Of a DNA stretch of 17,926 nt, positions 1 to 6,677 are shown in pieces (within the stretch, counting starts at the first letter, position 1; each line of letters starts with the position of its first letter). Position numbers and translations under genes: made by a program. Source of the stretch: Caryophanales bacterium UBA6769 (lineage in GTDB: Bacteria; Bacillota; Bacilli; Bacillales; UBA6769); the NCBI GenBank assembly GCA_002453275.1, contig DKGN01000079.1, forward strand, positions 1 to 17,926, given 5' to 3'. Under the pieces are notes generated by a model that saw only the letters and a list, made by a program, of their open reading frames with translations, had not been told where the DNA came from and did not search any database.

Positions 1-546
1 GTAGACTTTTTTGATACAGCTGGTACACTCGTTGCTGTTGCAAACCAAGCAGGACTTATGAAAGATAACAAACTGCCACGTGCAGGTAGAGCGTTATTTG
101 CCGACTCGTCTGCAACTGTTGTCGGGGCAGTCGTTGGAACGTCAACGACAACGTCATATGTGGAATCTGCATCTGGAGTAGCTGCGGGAGCGCGATCAGG
201 ATTTGCCTCCGTCGTGACAGCAATCTTGTTTCTTCTTGCGATCTTTTTCTCACCGTTACTCGCTGTAGTTACTCCATCAGTAACGGCACCAGCGTTAATT
301 ATTGTTGGGGTCATGATGGTCTCGTCATTGAAAAATATTGATTGGGATCAATTCGAAATTGCAGTTCCAGCATTCTTTACAATTATTGTCATGCCTCTTT
401 CTTACAGTATTGCGACAGGAATAGCGGTCGGATTTATTTTCTATCCGATTACGATGCTTGCTAAAGGAAGAGCAAAAGAAATACATCCTGTTATGTATGG
501 GTTCTTCGTCATATTTATTCTTTACTTTATTTTCCTTGCGGCCTAA
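1..546 (+). CDS. pbuG: Hypoxanthine/guanine permease, PbuG type (3' part)
   Basis: This is the C-terminal 181 residues of an NCS2-family purine permease of the AzgA/PbuG branch, an inner-membrane proton symporter that imports hypoxanthine and guanine. The frame is open from the first base of the window, so the start lies upstream. The stretch FFDTAGTLVAVANQAG near the beginning and GTSTTTSYVESASGV around residue 50 are characteristic of this branch. Several hydrophobic spans follow: about residues 63-85, 90-105, 118-135, 138-150 and 165-180. The last residues are hydrophobic and the stop is directly followed by a terminator hairpin. In B. subtilis pbuG also lies upstream of the yebE-yebG-pur region, which supports the assignment. 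The exact substrate (hypoxanthine/guanine rather than adenine) is inferred from family and position. Confidence 0.9.
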   Translation, partial: VDFFDTAGTLVAVANQAGLMKDNKLPRAGRALFADSSATVVGAVVGTSTTTSYVESASGVAAGARSGFASVVTAILFLLAIFFSPLLAVVTPSVTAPALIIVGVMMVSSLKNIDWDQFEIAVPAFFTIIVMPLSYSIATGIAVGFIFYPITMLAKGRAKEIHPVMYGFFVIFILYFIFLAA

Positions 547-570
547 TTGAAGAGAGGATTGTCAACGATA

Positions 571-605
571 AAACGTCTGGGTATGCTATCACTCCCAGAC
601 GTTTT
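571..605. terminator. Terminator hairpin after pbuG
   Basis: AAACGTCTGGG at 571-581 pairs perfectly with CCCAGACGTTT at 594-604 around a 12-base loop and is followed by a short T run. The A-rich left flank means it could also act on transcripts coming from the right, for the small minus-strand gene whose last codons overlap it. Confidence 0.8.
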
Positions 606-792
606 GTTGTTGCGCTTTCCAAGTTCGTATTATACTTGGCACACCAACTAACATGCTCACCATTAAACTCCACATTACATAACGCCAGTCCCCAGAATAA
701 ATAGATACACCTAGAAACCAGACTAACTGTCCCACTAGGGCAAAGATTGAAGCGATCCAAGCGACTTTTAAGTTCCCATTCACTTTTATCAC
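589..792 (-). CDS. Small two-helix membrane protein, unknown
   Basis: I do not recognise this 67-residue protein. It has two hydrophobic segments, about residues 10-30 (AWIASIFALVGQLVWFLGVSIY) without charges and about 37-55, a short polar loop between them, and a positively charged tail after the second helix, so it is probably a small integral membrane protein. The start is a GTG at 790-792 with AAAGG only two bases upstream; a second GTG three codons further in has better spacing (11) and could be the true start. A candidate sigma-A promoter lies just upstream on the same strand. The 3' end overlaps the hairpin at 571-605, which probably terminates it. Composition and promoter suggest a real gene, but without homology in hand it remains uncertain. 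Confidence 0.55.
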   Translation of the reverse strand: MIKVNGNLKVAWIASIFALVGQLVWFLGVSIYSGDWRYVMWSLMVSMLVGVPSIIRTWKAQQQNVWE

Positions 793-815
793 AACCTTTG
801 TCTAAAATTGGCTTC

Positions 816-844
816 ATTGTAACATTTTGTATAGATGGTGACGA
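816..844 (-). promoter_or_regulatory. Candidate sigma-A promoter for the 589-792 gene
   Basis: On the minus strand TCGTCA (844-839) is followed 17 bases later by TACAAT (821-816), 4/6 and 5/6 matches to the sigma-A boxes. It would give a leader of about 17 bases before the GTG start. Confidence 0.4.
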
Positions 845-957
845 GAGAACCTATCTCCATTGGGAATATGAATAAATTGTAAGATGTTTGGTTTAAGCTA
901 GAATACTTAATATGTTATGCTAGAAATGTAGTTTTCGATGAAAGGGATGAACTTACC

Positions 958-1077
958 GTGGAACAGAAAAAAAAATCTGGATTTACATTCGGTAAATTAG
1001 TTATTCTCATTACCGCCGCTGTTGTCGTTTATGTGACCGGCTATTATATTTGGGCTGCGATTGACTTTTACTTATAA
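958..1077 (+). CDS. Single-helix membrane miniprotein, unknown
   Basis: This is a 39-residue open reading frame starting with GTG, preceded by AAAGGG at 941-946. The product has a Lys-rich N-terminus (MEQKKKSGF) followed by one hydrophobic helix of about 20 residues (roughly positions 14-34, LVILITAAVVVYVTGYYIWA) and a short acidic/aromatic end. The positive-inside layout predicts an N-in, C-out single-pass membrane protein. I do not recognise a family. A weak promoter candidate (TTGTAA 877-882, 16 bases, TAGAAT 899-904) lies upstream. It stands alone between the small minus-strand gene and the 5S rRNA gene. The ribosome binding site and the clean membrane topology support it; its size keeps the confidence moderate. 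Confidence 0.55.
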   Translation: MEQKKKSGFTFGKLVILITAAVVVYVTGYYIWAAIDFYL

Positions 1078-1086
1078 AAATAAAGG

Positions 1087-1115
1087 TTGCAATTTGAGAA
1101 AGAATTTAGTAAACT
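1087..1115 (+). promoter_or_regulatory. Candidate promoter for the 5S rRNA gene
   Basis: TTGCAA at 1087-1092 and TAAACT at 1110-1115 are spaced by 17 bases, each 4/6 to the sigma-A consensus. Transcription would begin near 1122, shortly before the 5S sequence. Confidence 0.4.
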
Positions 1116-1138
1116 AAATAACGTAAACTTCATAAACA

Positions 1139-1258
<120 letters not shown>

Positions 1259-1261
1259 GAG

Positions 1262-1290
1262 AAAGCAGCGAGTCATTCGCTGCTTTTTAT
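1262..1290 (+). terminator. Terminator of the 5S rRNA gene
   Basis: AAAGCAGCGA (1262-1271) pairs with TCGCTGCTTT (1277-1286) around a 5-base loop and is followed by a T-rich tail, four bases after the 5S terminal helix. Confidence 0.85.
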
Positions 1291-1384
1291 TATGGGGAAA
1301 AGTTGTTTGAGTGAGGTATGCGAGGGTTGAGAGGAGCAAGGAATCTCGATTAAAGGCGGTCATCATCGTGTGCAGTGTATAAAG

Positions 1385-2500
1385 TTATACCCGTTCAAGC
1401 ATGCGATTTAAAGCTAGAATCGCTTTGTTGGTTATTTGTTCGTCTACCTTTATTTCGTGCCTGTATTGTTCAGTTTCGATTGATTCCAATGACCATAATA
1501 AATGTGGCAAGTCGATTCGGTTCATTGTCATGCAAGGACAGAGATGAGGATTCAAAGAAACTATTTCCTTATCAGGGTGCTCATCGATTAGTCGGTTTAC
1601 GAGATTCATTTCTGTCCCGATAGCCCATTTGCTACCTGCTGGGGCTTCTTCAACTTTTTTAATAATGTAGCTCGTTGAGCCAGCAAAGTCGGACGCTTCA
1701 ACCGTTTCAAAAGGACATTCAGGGTGAACGAGAACATGGACACCTGGCATGTCTTCACGAACTTGTTTCACGTTTTCTATAGTAAAGTTTTCATGTACGG
1801 AACAATGCCCTTTCCATAAAATCACTTTTGCGTCTTCTAGGTTGCCGTCAAACTCAAATGTGTTCGTTACCGGGTTCCAGACCGCCATTTTTTCAAGTGG
1901 AATCCCGAGCCCAAAGGAAACGTTCCGACCTAAATGCTGATCAGGTAAAAATAAGATGCGTTCTTTTTGTGTAAAGGCCCACTCAATCATCGTTTTCGCA
2001 TTTGAGGAAGTGACTGTCGCACCGCCATTTCTTCCGACAAATGCCTTTATAGCTGCTGTTGAGTTAACATAGGTGAGCGGGAGTATCGTATCCCCGAAGG
2101 TGTCCATCAAAATTTCCCAGCACCGTTCGGTTTGGTGAATATCAGCCATGTCTGCTAAAGAGCAGCCTGCGCGCATATCAGGTAGTAACACCTTTTGCTT
2201 ATCAGTCGTTAACATATCAGCTGTTTCTGCCATAAAGTGAACGCCACAAAACACGATGACTTCAGCAGCTTGATTTTGTTCACATAGCTGGGCAAGCTGC
2301 AACGAATCCCCTGTAGCGTCGGAGAACTTCACGACTTCATCCTTTTGATAATGGTGAGCAGGGATGAAGAGTTTGTTGCCTAATCTATCTTTTACCGCCC
2401 TGACTCGCTTTTCCATTTCTTCTATAGTTAACCTCTTATATTCTTCTGGGATGGTCACCGATGCATTATTTTTACTTAATAAATCTAGTATAGTACTCAT
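1385..2500 (-). CDS. nadA: Quinolinate synthase
   Basis: NadA condenses iminoaspartate with dihydroxyacetone phosphate to quinolinate, the second step of de novo NAD synthesis, in the cytoplasm, using an oxygen-sensitive 4Fe-4S cluster. The 371-residue protein has the full set of family motifs: IPAHHYQKDEV (46-56), SDATGDSLQLA (60-70), FCGVHFMAETADML (84-97), GCSLADM (112-118), GHCSVHENF (231-239), VLVHPECP (256-263) and HLCPCMTMN (319-327). By alignment to the B. subtilis enzyme the cluster ligands are Cys113, Cys233 and one of Cys321/Cys323, probably Cys323. The gene follows nadC by 13 bases with a perfect GGAGG before its ATG, so the two are co-transcribed. The usual partner nadB is not in the cluster. 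Confidence 0.97.
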   Translation of the reverse strand: MSTILDLLSKNNASVTIPEEYKRLTIEEMEKRVRAVKDRLGNKLFIPAHHYQKDEVVKFSDATGDSLQLAQLCEQNQAAEVIVFCGVHFMAETADMLTTDKQKVLLPDMRAGCSLADMADIHQTERCWEILMDTFGDTILPLTYVNSTAAIKAFVGRNGGATVTSSNAKTMIEWAFTQKERILFLPDQHLGRNVSFGLGIPLEKMAVWNPVTNTFEFDGNLEDAKVILWKGHCSVHENFTIENVKQVREDMPGVHVLVHPECPFETVEASDFAGSTSYIIKKVEEAPAGSKWAIGTEMNLVNRLIDEHPDKEIVSLNPHLCPCMTMNRIDLPHLLWSLESIETEQYRHEIKVDEQITNKAILALNRMLERV

Positions 2501-2513
2501 CCGTTAGCCTCCT

Positions 2514-3341
2514 TCAAATCGTGACACTAATGTCAATTGCTTTCACTGAATGCGTTAAAAATCCTAAAGAAATGTAATCTACACCGGTATGGCGATATGC
2601 TGATAACGAATCTAACGTAATATTTCCTGATGCTTCAGTTATGATTTCTGGCGGTACAAGTTTGATAAACTTTTTAATTTCTTCAGGAGTTCGATTGTCG
2701 AACATAATAATATCAACGCCTGCTTGAATTGCTTCACGCACTTGTTCTTCTGTCTCGGTTTCGACTTCAATTTTTACCATATGTCCTAATTGCTCGCGGA
2801 CACGGTTTACGGCTGCGGTAATCGAACCAGCAAAACCGATATGATTGTCTTTAATTAAGACACCATCGCTTAAGCTAAGCCGGTGATTAAATCCGCCTCC
2901 ACATGTGACGGCATACTTTTCTAGCATGCGTAATCCTGGCGTCGTCTTCCTCGTATCACAGATGCGCGTATGTGAGCTGTCCAACATACTCACCGCTTTA
3001 GAAGTGAGCGTTGCAATTCCACTCATTCTCTGAAGTAAATTTAAAATGACCCTTTCTCCTGCAAGTACGTCCTGCAACGGACCACGTACAGTGGCAATCG
3101 CTTCGCTTGCTTTTACAAAATCTCCATCTTTCCTTGTGAGCGAGGTTTTGATTTCAGAGTTTAATAGAGAATAGACAGTTTGGATAATCTTACTACCCGC
3201 CAACACACCTGCTTGTTTCATGTGAAATTGGGCTTCTCCTTTTTCATTTTGTGAAAAAATGACGCCACTCGTCCTATCCCCCATTCCAATATCCTCGATT
3301 AAAAATTGCTCTACTTGCTTTCTTAGTAAGAGTTGATTCAT
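2514..3341 (-). CDS. nadC: Nicotinate-nucleotide pyrophosphorylase (quinolinate phosphoribosyltransferase)
   Basis: NadC converts quinolinate and PRPP to nicotinate mononucleotide with loss of CO2, the third de novo NAD step. The 275 residues cover the whole family length, with the N-terminal sandwich domain (about 1-105, including EDIGMGDRTS) and the C-terminal barrel. Key motifs are present: RKTTPGLRMLEKYAV (about 131-145), GGGFNHRLSLSDGVLIKDNHI (about 148-168), KIEVETE (about 191-197) and DIIMFDN (about 210-216). The ATG has GAGGAG in front of it. It is here the first gene of the minus-strand operon, directly behind the divergent regulatory region shared with nifS; in B. subtilis nadB holds that place. 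Confidence 0.97.
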   Translation of the reverse strand: MNQLLLRKQVEQFLIEDIGMGDRTSGVIFSQNEKGEAQFHMKQAGVLAGSKIIQTVYSLLNSEIKTSLTRKDGDFVKASEAIATVRGPLQDVLAGERVILNLLQRMSGIATLTSKAVSMLDSSHTRICDTRKTTPGLRMLEKYAVTCGGGFNHRLSLSDGVLIKDNHIGFAGSITAAVNRVREQLGHMVKIEVETETEEQVREAIQAGVDIIMFDNRTPEEIKKFIKLVPPEIITEASGNITLDSLSAYRHTGVDYISLGFLTHSVKAIDISVTI

Positions 3342-3374
3342 GTAAAAACTCCTCGCTAATATTTATCTCTTGAC

Positions 3375-3414
3375 ACCTATATTGACATATAATATTACTT
3401 ATGACAAGACAGGT
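3375..3414. promoter_or_regulatory. Inverted repeat between nadC and nifS, candidate NAD-repressor operator
   Basis: ACCTATATTGACATA (3375-3389) and TATGACAAGACAGGT (3400-3414) form an inverted repeat with 12 of 15 positions complementary across a 10-base AT-rich spacer. It lies in the middle of the divergent promoter region (3342-3457) and overlaps TTGACA and TATAAT-like elements. In Bacillus the nifS and nad operons are repressed by the nicotinate-sensing regulator NadR (YrxA/NiaR) from this intergenic region; assigning this repeat to that regulator is inference from position. No nadR gene is present in the window. Confidence 0.55.
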
Positions 3415-3457
3415 ATATTTACACATACAAAATTTATAGGGAAAGGATTCATCATTT

Positions 3458-4591
3458 ATGATTTATTTAGATTACGCTTCGACAACACCAGTGAGGGAAG
3501 AAGCGCTTCAAGCTTATGTGGAAGCAACGAAAAAATTTTACGGTAATCCGAGCAGTCTGCATGATCTCGGTTCGGAGGCTGCACATGTGCTAAAAATGTG
3601 TCGCGAGCAGTTGGCAACAATGATTAATAGTGAAGCGGAAGAAGTGTATTTTACGAGTGGAGGAACAGAGTCAAATGTGTTAGCAATTCGTTCATTAATT
3701 ACTGCTCATCAAGACAAGGGCAATCACATTATTACAACAAAGGTTGAGCATTCCTCCATTTATCATTTATGTAAACAGCTAGAGACAGAAGGATTTGAAG
3801 TTACTTATTTAGGAACGAATGAGCGAGGGCAAGTCGATGTGAATGAAGTGAAAAATGCTATTCAAGATACGACAATTCTTGCTTCCATTCACCATGTAAA
3901 CTCAGAAATTGGAACGATTCAGCGTATAAAAGAAATCGGTGATGTTCTCGACGATGCTCAAGTTTTATTTCATAGTGATTGTGTTCAATCTTTTGGGAAG
4001 CTCGAAATTGATGTGAAAGAGTGTAAGCTTGATAGCTTGTCAGTCTCTAGTCATAAGCTACACGGACCTAAAGGGGTAGGGATGTGTTATCTACATTCTG
4101 CGACGAAGTGGAAAATGCAATTACCAAACACGACTCATGAGAACGGCTTTCGACCTGGGACTGTAAATGTGCCAGGAATTGTTGGATTTACTACCGCCGC
4201 TCAGCTTGTAACGCAAGCAAGAGAAGTAAACAATAAGCATGAGGAGGCTTTGAGAAAGCGCTTTATAGCAGGGATAGAAAAAACAAACTACGATATTAAC
4301 GTAGAGGGTGATTCAATAGAACAGCTTCCAGCCATTATCGGGCTATCGATTTCAGGTGTACAAGGTCAATATTTAATGCTGGAGTATAATCGCTATGGGG
4401 TTGCCATTTCAACGGGTAGTGCCTGCCAAGTCGGTAAACAGGAACCGTCACGAACGATGCTTTCTATAGGAAAAACTGTTGATGAAGCAAAAGAGTTCAT
4501 CCGAATTTCGTTCGGTCAGTTCACAACTGAGCGCCAAATTGATGAAGCTGTTTCAATTCTTAAAAAGATTATTAAGCAACTGAGGTACTGA
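3458..4591 (+). CDS. nifS: Cysteine desulfurase, NifS-like, NAD-cluster type
   Basis: This PLP enzyme takes sulfur from cysteine as a persulfide. The 377-residue protein shows the class-V aminotransferase fold motifs: YLDYASTTPV (3-12), TSGGTESN (66-73), VEHSSI (96-101), SSHKLHGPKGVG with the PLP lysine at Lys200, and ISTGSACQVG with the catalytic Cys323. The active-site loop has SDCVQ (173-177) where many relatives have DAVQ. It is divergent from nadC-nadA, the classic Bacillales arrangement, where it is thought to provide sulfur for the Fe-S cluster of NadA rather than for general Fe-S assembly. The ATG is preceded by GGAAAGGA. The gene ends five bases before the stop of the convergent gene at 4597. 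Confidence 0.95.
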   Translation: MIYLDYASTTPVREEALQAYVEATKKFYGNPSSLHDLGSEAAHVLKMCREQLATMINSEAEEVYFTSGGTESNVLAIRSLITAHQDKGNHIITTKVEHSSIYHLCKQLETEGFEVTYLGTNERGQVDVNEVKNAIQDTTILASIHHVNSEIGTIQRIKEIGDVLDDAQVLFHSDCVQSFGKLEIDVKECKLDSLSVSSHKLHGPKGVGMCYLHSATKWKMQLPNTTHENGFRPGTVNVPGIVGFTTAAQLVTQAREVNNKHEEALRKRFIAGIEKTNYDINVEGDSIEQLPAIIGLSISGVQGQYLMLEYNRYGVAISTGSACQVGKQEPSRTMLSIGKTVDEAKEFIRISFGQFTTERQIDEAVSILKKIIKQLRY

Positions 4592-4596
4592 GCAGA

Positions 4597-4926
4597 CTAT
4601 TCATTACTGTTAGCATTCCTTCCGAGCTTCCACTCCCGATTATAAACGATAAAGAAATTAATCGTTGAGAAAACAACGAGAACTCCAAATAACGGTACAC
4701 TATGGCCCGTGGAGTAATTTAATTCGTCAGCTGCATAGCCCATAAAGATTAGATTTAAAGCCGCTACTGTGATTGAAATAAAGCCAATCATTGTGACTGT
4801 AAATAAGTTGATAGCTTTTATGCTATTCTTACTAAATACTAACGTAATCAACAGAATAACCGAAACAATGACAAGGAAGATAAACACGTAATTGATGTAT
4901 TGGAGAGCCTCTATAGATAACATCAT
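4597..4926 (-). CDS. Three-helix membrane protein, unknown
   Basis: I do not recognise a family for this protein of about 109 residues. It has three hydrophobic helices: one near the N-terminus (YVFIFLVIVSVILLITLVF), a middle one (INLFTVTMIGFISITVAALNLIFM) and a C-terminal one (VPLFGVLVVFSTINFFIV), ending in a basic and polar tail. Two start options exist. The frame is open to an ATG at 4941, but nothing like a ribosome binding site precedes it; the ATGs at 4926 and 4923 follow GGAAG and GGTG at workable distance, so I place the start at 4926. It is convergent with nifS and divergent from yebE, alone in its own transcription unit. Hydrophobic periodicity and gene packing argue that it is real. 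Confidence 0.7.
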   Translation of the reverse strand: MMLSIEALQYINYVFIFLVIVSVILLITLVFSKNSIKAINLFTVTMIGFISITVAALNLIFMGYAADELNYSTGHSVPLFGVLVVFSTINFFIVYNREWKLGRNANSNE

Positions 4927-5079
4927 TTCACCAGCTTCCATTATGTAGAATCGTTACACTCTAATTTACCATATGTGTTAGAGTCGCTCCACACTGGGCG
5001 AAAGGAAATAGATGCGAACCTTAGCTTAAATGTGATATTTTTAGGATACTGTATGTTCATAGGCGAAGGGAGCGATCGC

Positions 5080-5637
5080 ATGCTATCAAGTGGACTTGTC
5101 ATGGTTATCATCATATTAACAATTAATATCATCTATGTATCTTTCTTTACGATTCGGATGATCCTAACATTGAAAGGTTATCGATATGCTGCCGCCTTTG
5201 TCAGTATGATTGAAGTTGTTATTTATGTTATCGGTCTTGGTCTCGTGCTTGATAACTTGAAAGAAATTCAAAATATTGTTGCTTATGCGATTGGGTATGG
5301 CATCGGTGTCATCGTCGGGATGAAGATTGAAGAAAAGCTTGCACTTGGTTATATTACGGTTCATGTGACGACATCGCAAATTGATACAGAAGTTGAGACG
5401 GTGCTCCGGGAAAAAGGCTATGGGGTAACGAGTTGGATTGCTCGTGGTCGAGAAGGCGAACGAATGATGATGCAAATTTTGACACCACGAAAGCAAGAAA
5501 AAAGCTTATACGTACATTTGAATGAAATAGACCCGAAAGCGTTCATTATTACGTATGAACCACGAACGATACATGGTGGCTTTTGGGTTAAAGCTGTAAA
5601 GGGGTTGCAAGAACGTGCCGCAAAAGAAGAGATTTGA
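5080..5637 (+). CDS. yebE: UPF0316/DUF2179 membrane protein, YebE-like
   Basis: This 185-residue protein belongs to the UPF0316 family, represented by B. subtilis YebE, which has nearly the same length. Function is not known. Three membrane helices come first (about residues 5-27, 37-57 and 64-82), with the family signature INIIYVSFFTIRMILTLKG in helix 1 and the following loop. They are followed by a soluble DUF2179 domain (about 90-165), with TSWIARGREGERMMMQIL as its core. The frame is open up to a GTG at 4975, but the ATG at 5080 has AAGGGAG eight bases upstream and matches where family members begin. It overlaps yebG by 23 bases, and in B. subtilis the same pair lies immediately before purE. 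Confidence 0.88.
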   Translation: MLSSGLVMVIIILTINIIYVSFFTIRMILTLKGYRYAAAFVSMIEVVIYVIGLGLVLDNLKEIQNIVAYAIGYGIGVIVGMKIEEKLALGYITVHVTTSQIDTEVETVLREKGYGVTSWIARGREGERMMMQILTPRKQEKSLYVHLNEIDPKAFIITYEPRTIHGGFWVKAVKGLQERAAKEEI

Positions 5638-5800
5638 AGTCTTAGAAAACGAAACAATTGCTGACTGTTTAGACCGAATGAAGCAAGAGGGATATCGTCC
5701 TGTTCGGCGGATGGAGAAACCTGTTTTTCAAGCAAAGCACAAGAAAGCGGAGCCCGAATATTTAAGGCAACAAATTATTTTTGAAGGTGTAAAAGAGTGA
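5615..5800 (+). CDS. yebG: NETI-motif protein, YebG-like
   Basis: This 61-residue cytoplasmic protein contains the motif KKRFEVLENETIADCLDRMKQEGYRPVRRMEKPVF over its first 40 residues, which defines the NETI-motif family typified by B. subtilis YebG. No biochemical role is known. The start is a GTG with AAAGGGG about nine bases upstream, inside the end of yebE, so translation is coupled. The conserved order yebE-yebG-purE suggests a stable locus, but the guanine-controlled promoter of the pur operon begins after it, so it is not part of that operon. Confidence 0.85.
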   Translation: MPQKKRFEVLENETIADCLDRMKQEGYRPVRRMEKPVFQAKHKKAEPEYLRQQIIFEGVKE

Positions 5801-5820
5801 ATTATGACTAAGTGAGACTA

Positions 5821-5865
5821 AAACACGAACATTCCAAAATTAAATAGCTAAAATCGTTCGATTTT
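5821..5865. promoter_or_regulatory. PurBox-like inverted pair, predicted PurR operator
   Basis: AAACACGAACATT (5821-5833) and the opposite-strand copy around ATCGTTCGATTTT (5853-5865) share the central CGAAC of PurR sites and face each other. If each box is counted as 14 bases, they are separated by about 17 bases, the known Bacillus spacing. The second box abuts the -35 element of the pur promoter. PurR repression relieved by PRPP is inferred from this family knowledge. Confidence 0.7.
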
Positions 5866-5867
5866 CA

Positions 5868-5897
5868 TTGACATTATAAAAACAACATTGCTAAGAT
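5868..5897 (+). promoter_or_regulatory. Sigma-A promoter of the pur operon
   Basis: A perfect TTGACA at 5868-5873 is followed after 18 bases by TAAGAT at 5892-5897. Transcription would start near 5904, just before the riboswitch aptamer. Confidence 0.8.
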
Positions 5898-5915
5898 AGA
5901 TGATGAAAGAGCATG

Positions 5916-5984
5916 CCTCATATATGTTTGGGAATAGGGCCCGAATGTCTCTACCTGACAACCGTGAATTGTTGGACTATGAGG
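5916..5984 (+). ncRNA. Purine riboswitch aptamer, guanine type
   Basis: P1 is CCTCATA (5916-5922) paired with TATGAGG (5978-5984). P2 is TTTGGG (5927-5932) with CCCGAA (5940-5945), closing the loop AATAGGG (5933-5939) that fits the NATANGG consensus. The junction GTCTCTACC follows. P3 is CTGACAA with TTGTTGG around the loop CCGTGAA. The nucleotide that reads the ligand, next to P1, is C at 5977, which makes it specific for guanine/hypoxanthine rather than adenine (adenine aptamers have U). Ligand binding should stabilise P1 and switch the operon off. Confidence 0.95.
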
Positions 5985-5989
5985 GAACG

Positions 5990-6035
5990 CTTCGGATCAA
6001 TTTTTGCCTTTTCCAAATTGATCTATTGAACGAAG
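5990..6035 (+). promoter_or_regulatory. Predicted antiterminator hairpin of the riboswitch
   Basis: CTTCG (5990-5994) and GATCAATTT (5995-6003) pair with AAATTGATC (6015-6023) and, across a 7-base bulge, CGAAG (6031-6035). The stem can extend outward, with GGG at 5983-5985 meeting CCC at 6045-6047. That would use both the 3' strand of P1 and the left arm of the terminator, giving the expected either/or switch. The fold was worked out by eye. Confidence 0.45.
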
Positions 6036-6042
6036 AACATTG

Positions 6043-6106
6043 AGCCCAAGTGAAACGCTTTCTCTAAAGAGATTAGAGAAGTTCGATTCTCTGTGGGCTT
6101 TTTTTA
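6043..6106 (+). terminator. Riboswitch-controlled terminator before purE
   Basis: AGCCCA (6043-6048) pairs with TGGGCT (6094-6099), followed at once by a run of seven T. The enclosed 45 bases contain an inner perfect stem AGAGAA (6075-6080) / TTCTCT (6087-6092). It lies 80 bases before the purE start, as expected for premature termination under guanine. Confidence 0.8.
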
Positions 6107-6185
6107 CTTTTTAACCGAGTTCCTTATTTACATCGAGCGATAGGGAACACTTGAATGATAAGAGGTTATATGAGAGGAGAGCAGA

Positions 6186-6677
6186 ATGATGAACCCAATT
6201 GTCGGTGTCATTATGGGGAGTACGTCAGACTGGGAAACGATGAAGCACGCGTGTGATGTGCTTGATGAATTGAAGGTCGCTTATGAGAAAAAAGTCGTTT
6301 CAGCGCATCGGACACCAGATTACATGTTTCGTTATGCGGAAGAGGCGAGAGAACGTGGACTGAAAACGATTATCGCCGGTGCTGGTGGAGCTGCACATTT
6401 GCCAGGGATGGTTGCAGCAAAAACGACATTGCCTGTAATCGGTGTTCCTGTGAAATCAAGAACGTTACAAGGTGTTGATTCTTTATTATCGATTGTTCAA
6501 ATGCCTGGTGGTGTCCCTGTTGCGACGGTTTCCATTGGCGTGGCAGGGGCAACGAATGCAGGTTTGCTGGCTGCTGAAATCATCGGAGCTTTTGATGAAG
6601 AAATGGCGGAGAGATTAGCGAAGCGACGGAAGCAATTAGAAAAAAATGTAATGGAAAGCAGTGAGCAGTTAACATGA
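6186..6677 (+). CDS. purE: N5-carboxyaminoimidazole ribonucleotide mutase
   Basis: PurE (class I) moves the carboxylate of N5-CAIR to carbon to give CAIR, the step after PurK. The 163 residues include the nucleotide-binding MGSTSDW (10-16) and the active-site SAHRTP with His41, then AGAGGAAHLPGM (about 66-77), the substrate loop, and MPGGVPVATV. Two ATGs are adjacent (6186 and 6189); both fit the GAGAGGAGAG ribosome binding site. It is the first gene of the operon, behind the riboswitch terminator, and overlaps purK by ATGA (6674-6677). Confidence 0.97.
   Translation: MMNPIVGVIMGSTSDWETMKHACDVLDELKVAYEKKVVSAHRTPDYMFRYAEEARERGLKTIIAGAGGAAHLPGMVAAKTTLPVIGVPVKSRTLQGVDSLLSIVQMPGGVPVATVSIGVAGATNAGLLAAEIIGAFDEEMAERLAKRRKQLEKNVMESSEQLT

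Noticed and set aside
527..817. 96-residue minus-strand frame overlapping the 589-792 gene
   Set aside because: It runs through the pbuG terminator into pbuG and has mixed composition; the 589-792 frame has better membrane-protein character and a matching promoter.
1375..1623. 82-residue plus-strand frame opposite the end of nadA
   Set aside because: It is antisense to conserved nadA and has no ribosome binding site.
3370..3393. TTGACA (3370-3375) plus TATAAT (3388-3393) as the nifS promoter
   Set aside because: The 12-base spacing is too short for sigma-A; both boxes fall in the inverted repeat region and the real promoter positions stay open.
4975..5079. Upstream GTG start for yebE, adding 35 residues
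   Set aside because: It lacks a ribosome binding site, and the ATG at 5080 has AAGGGAG and fits the family N-terminus.
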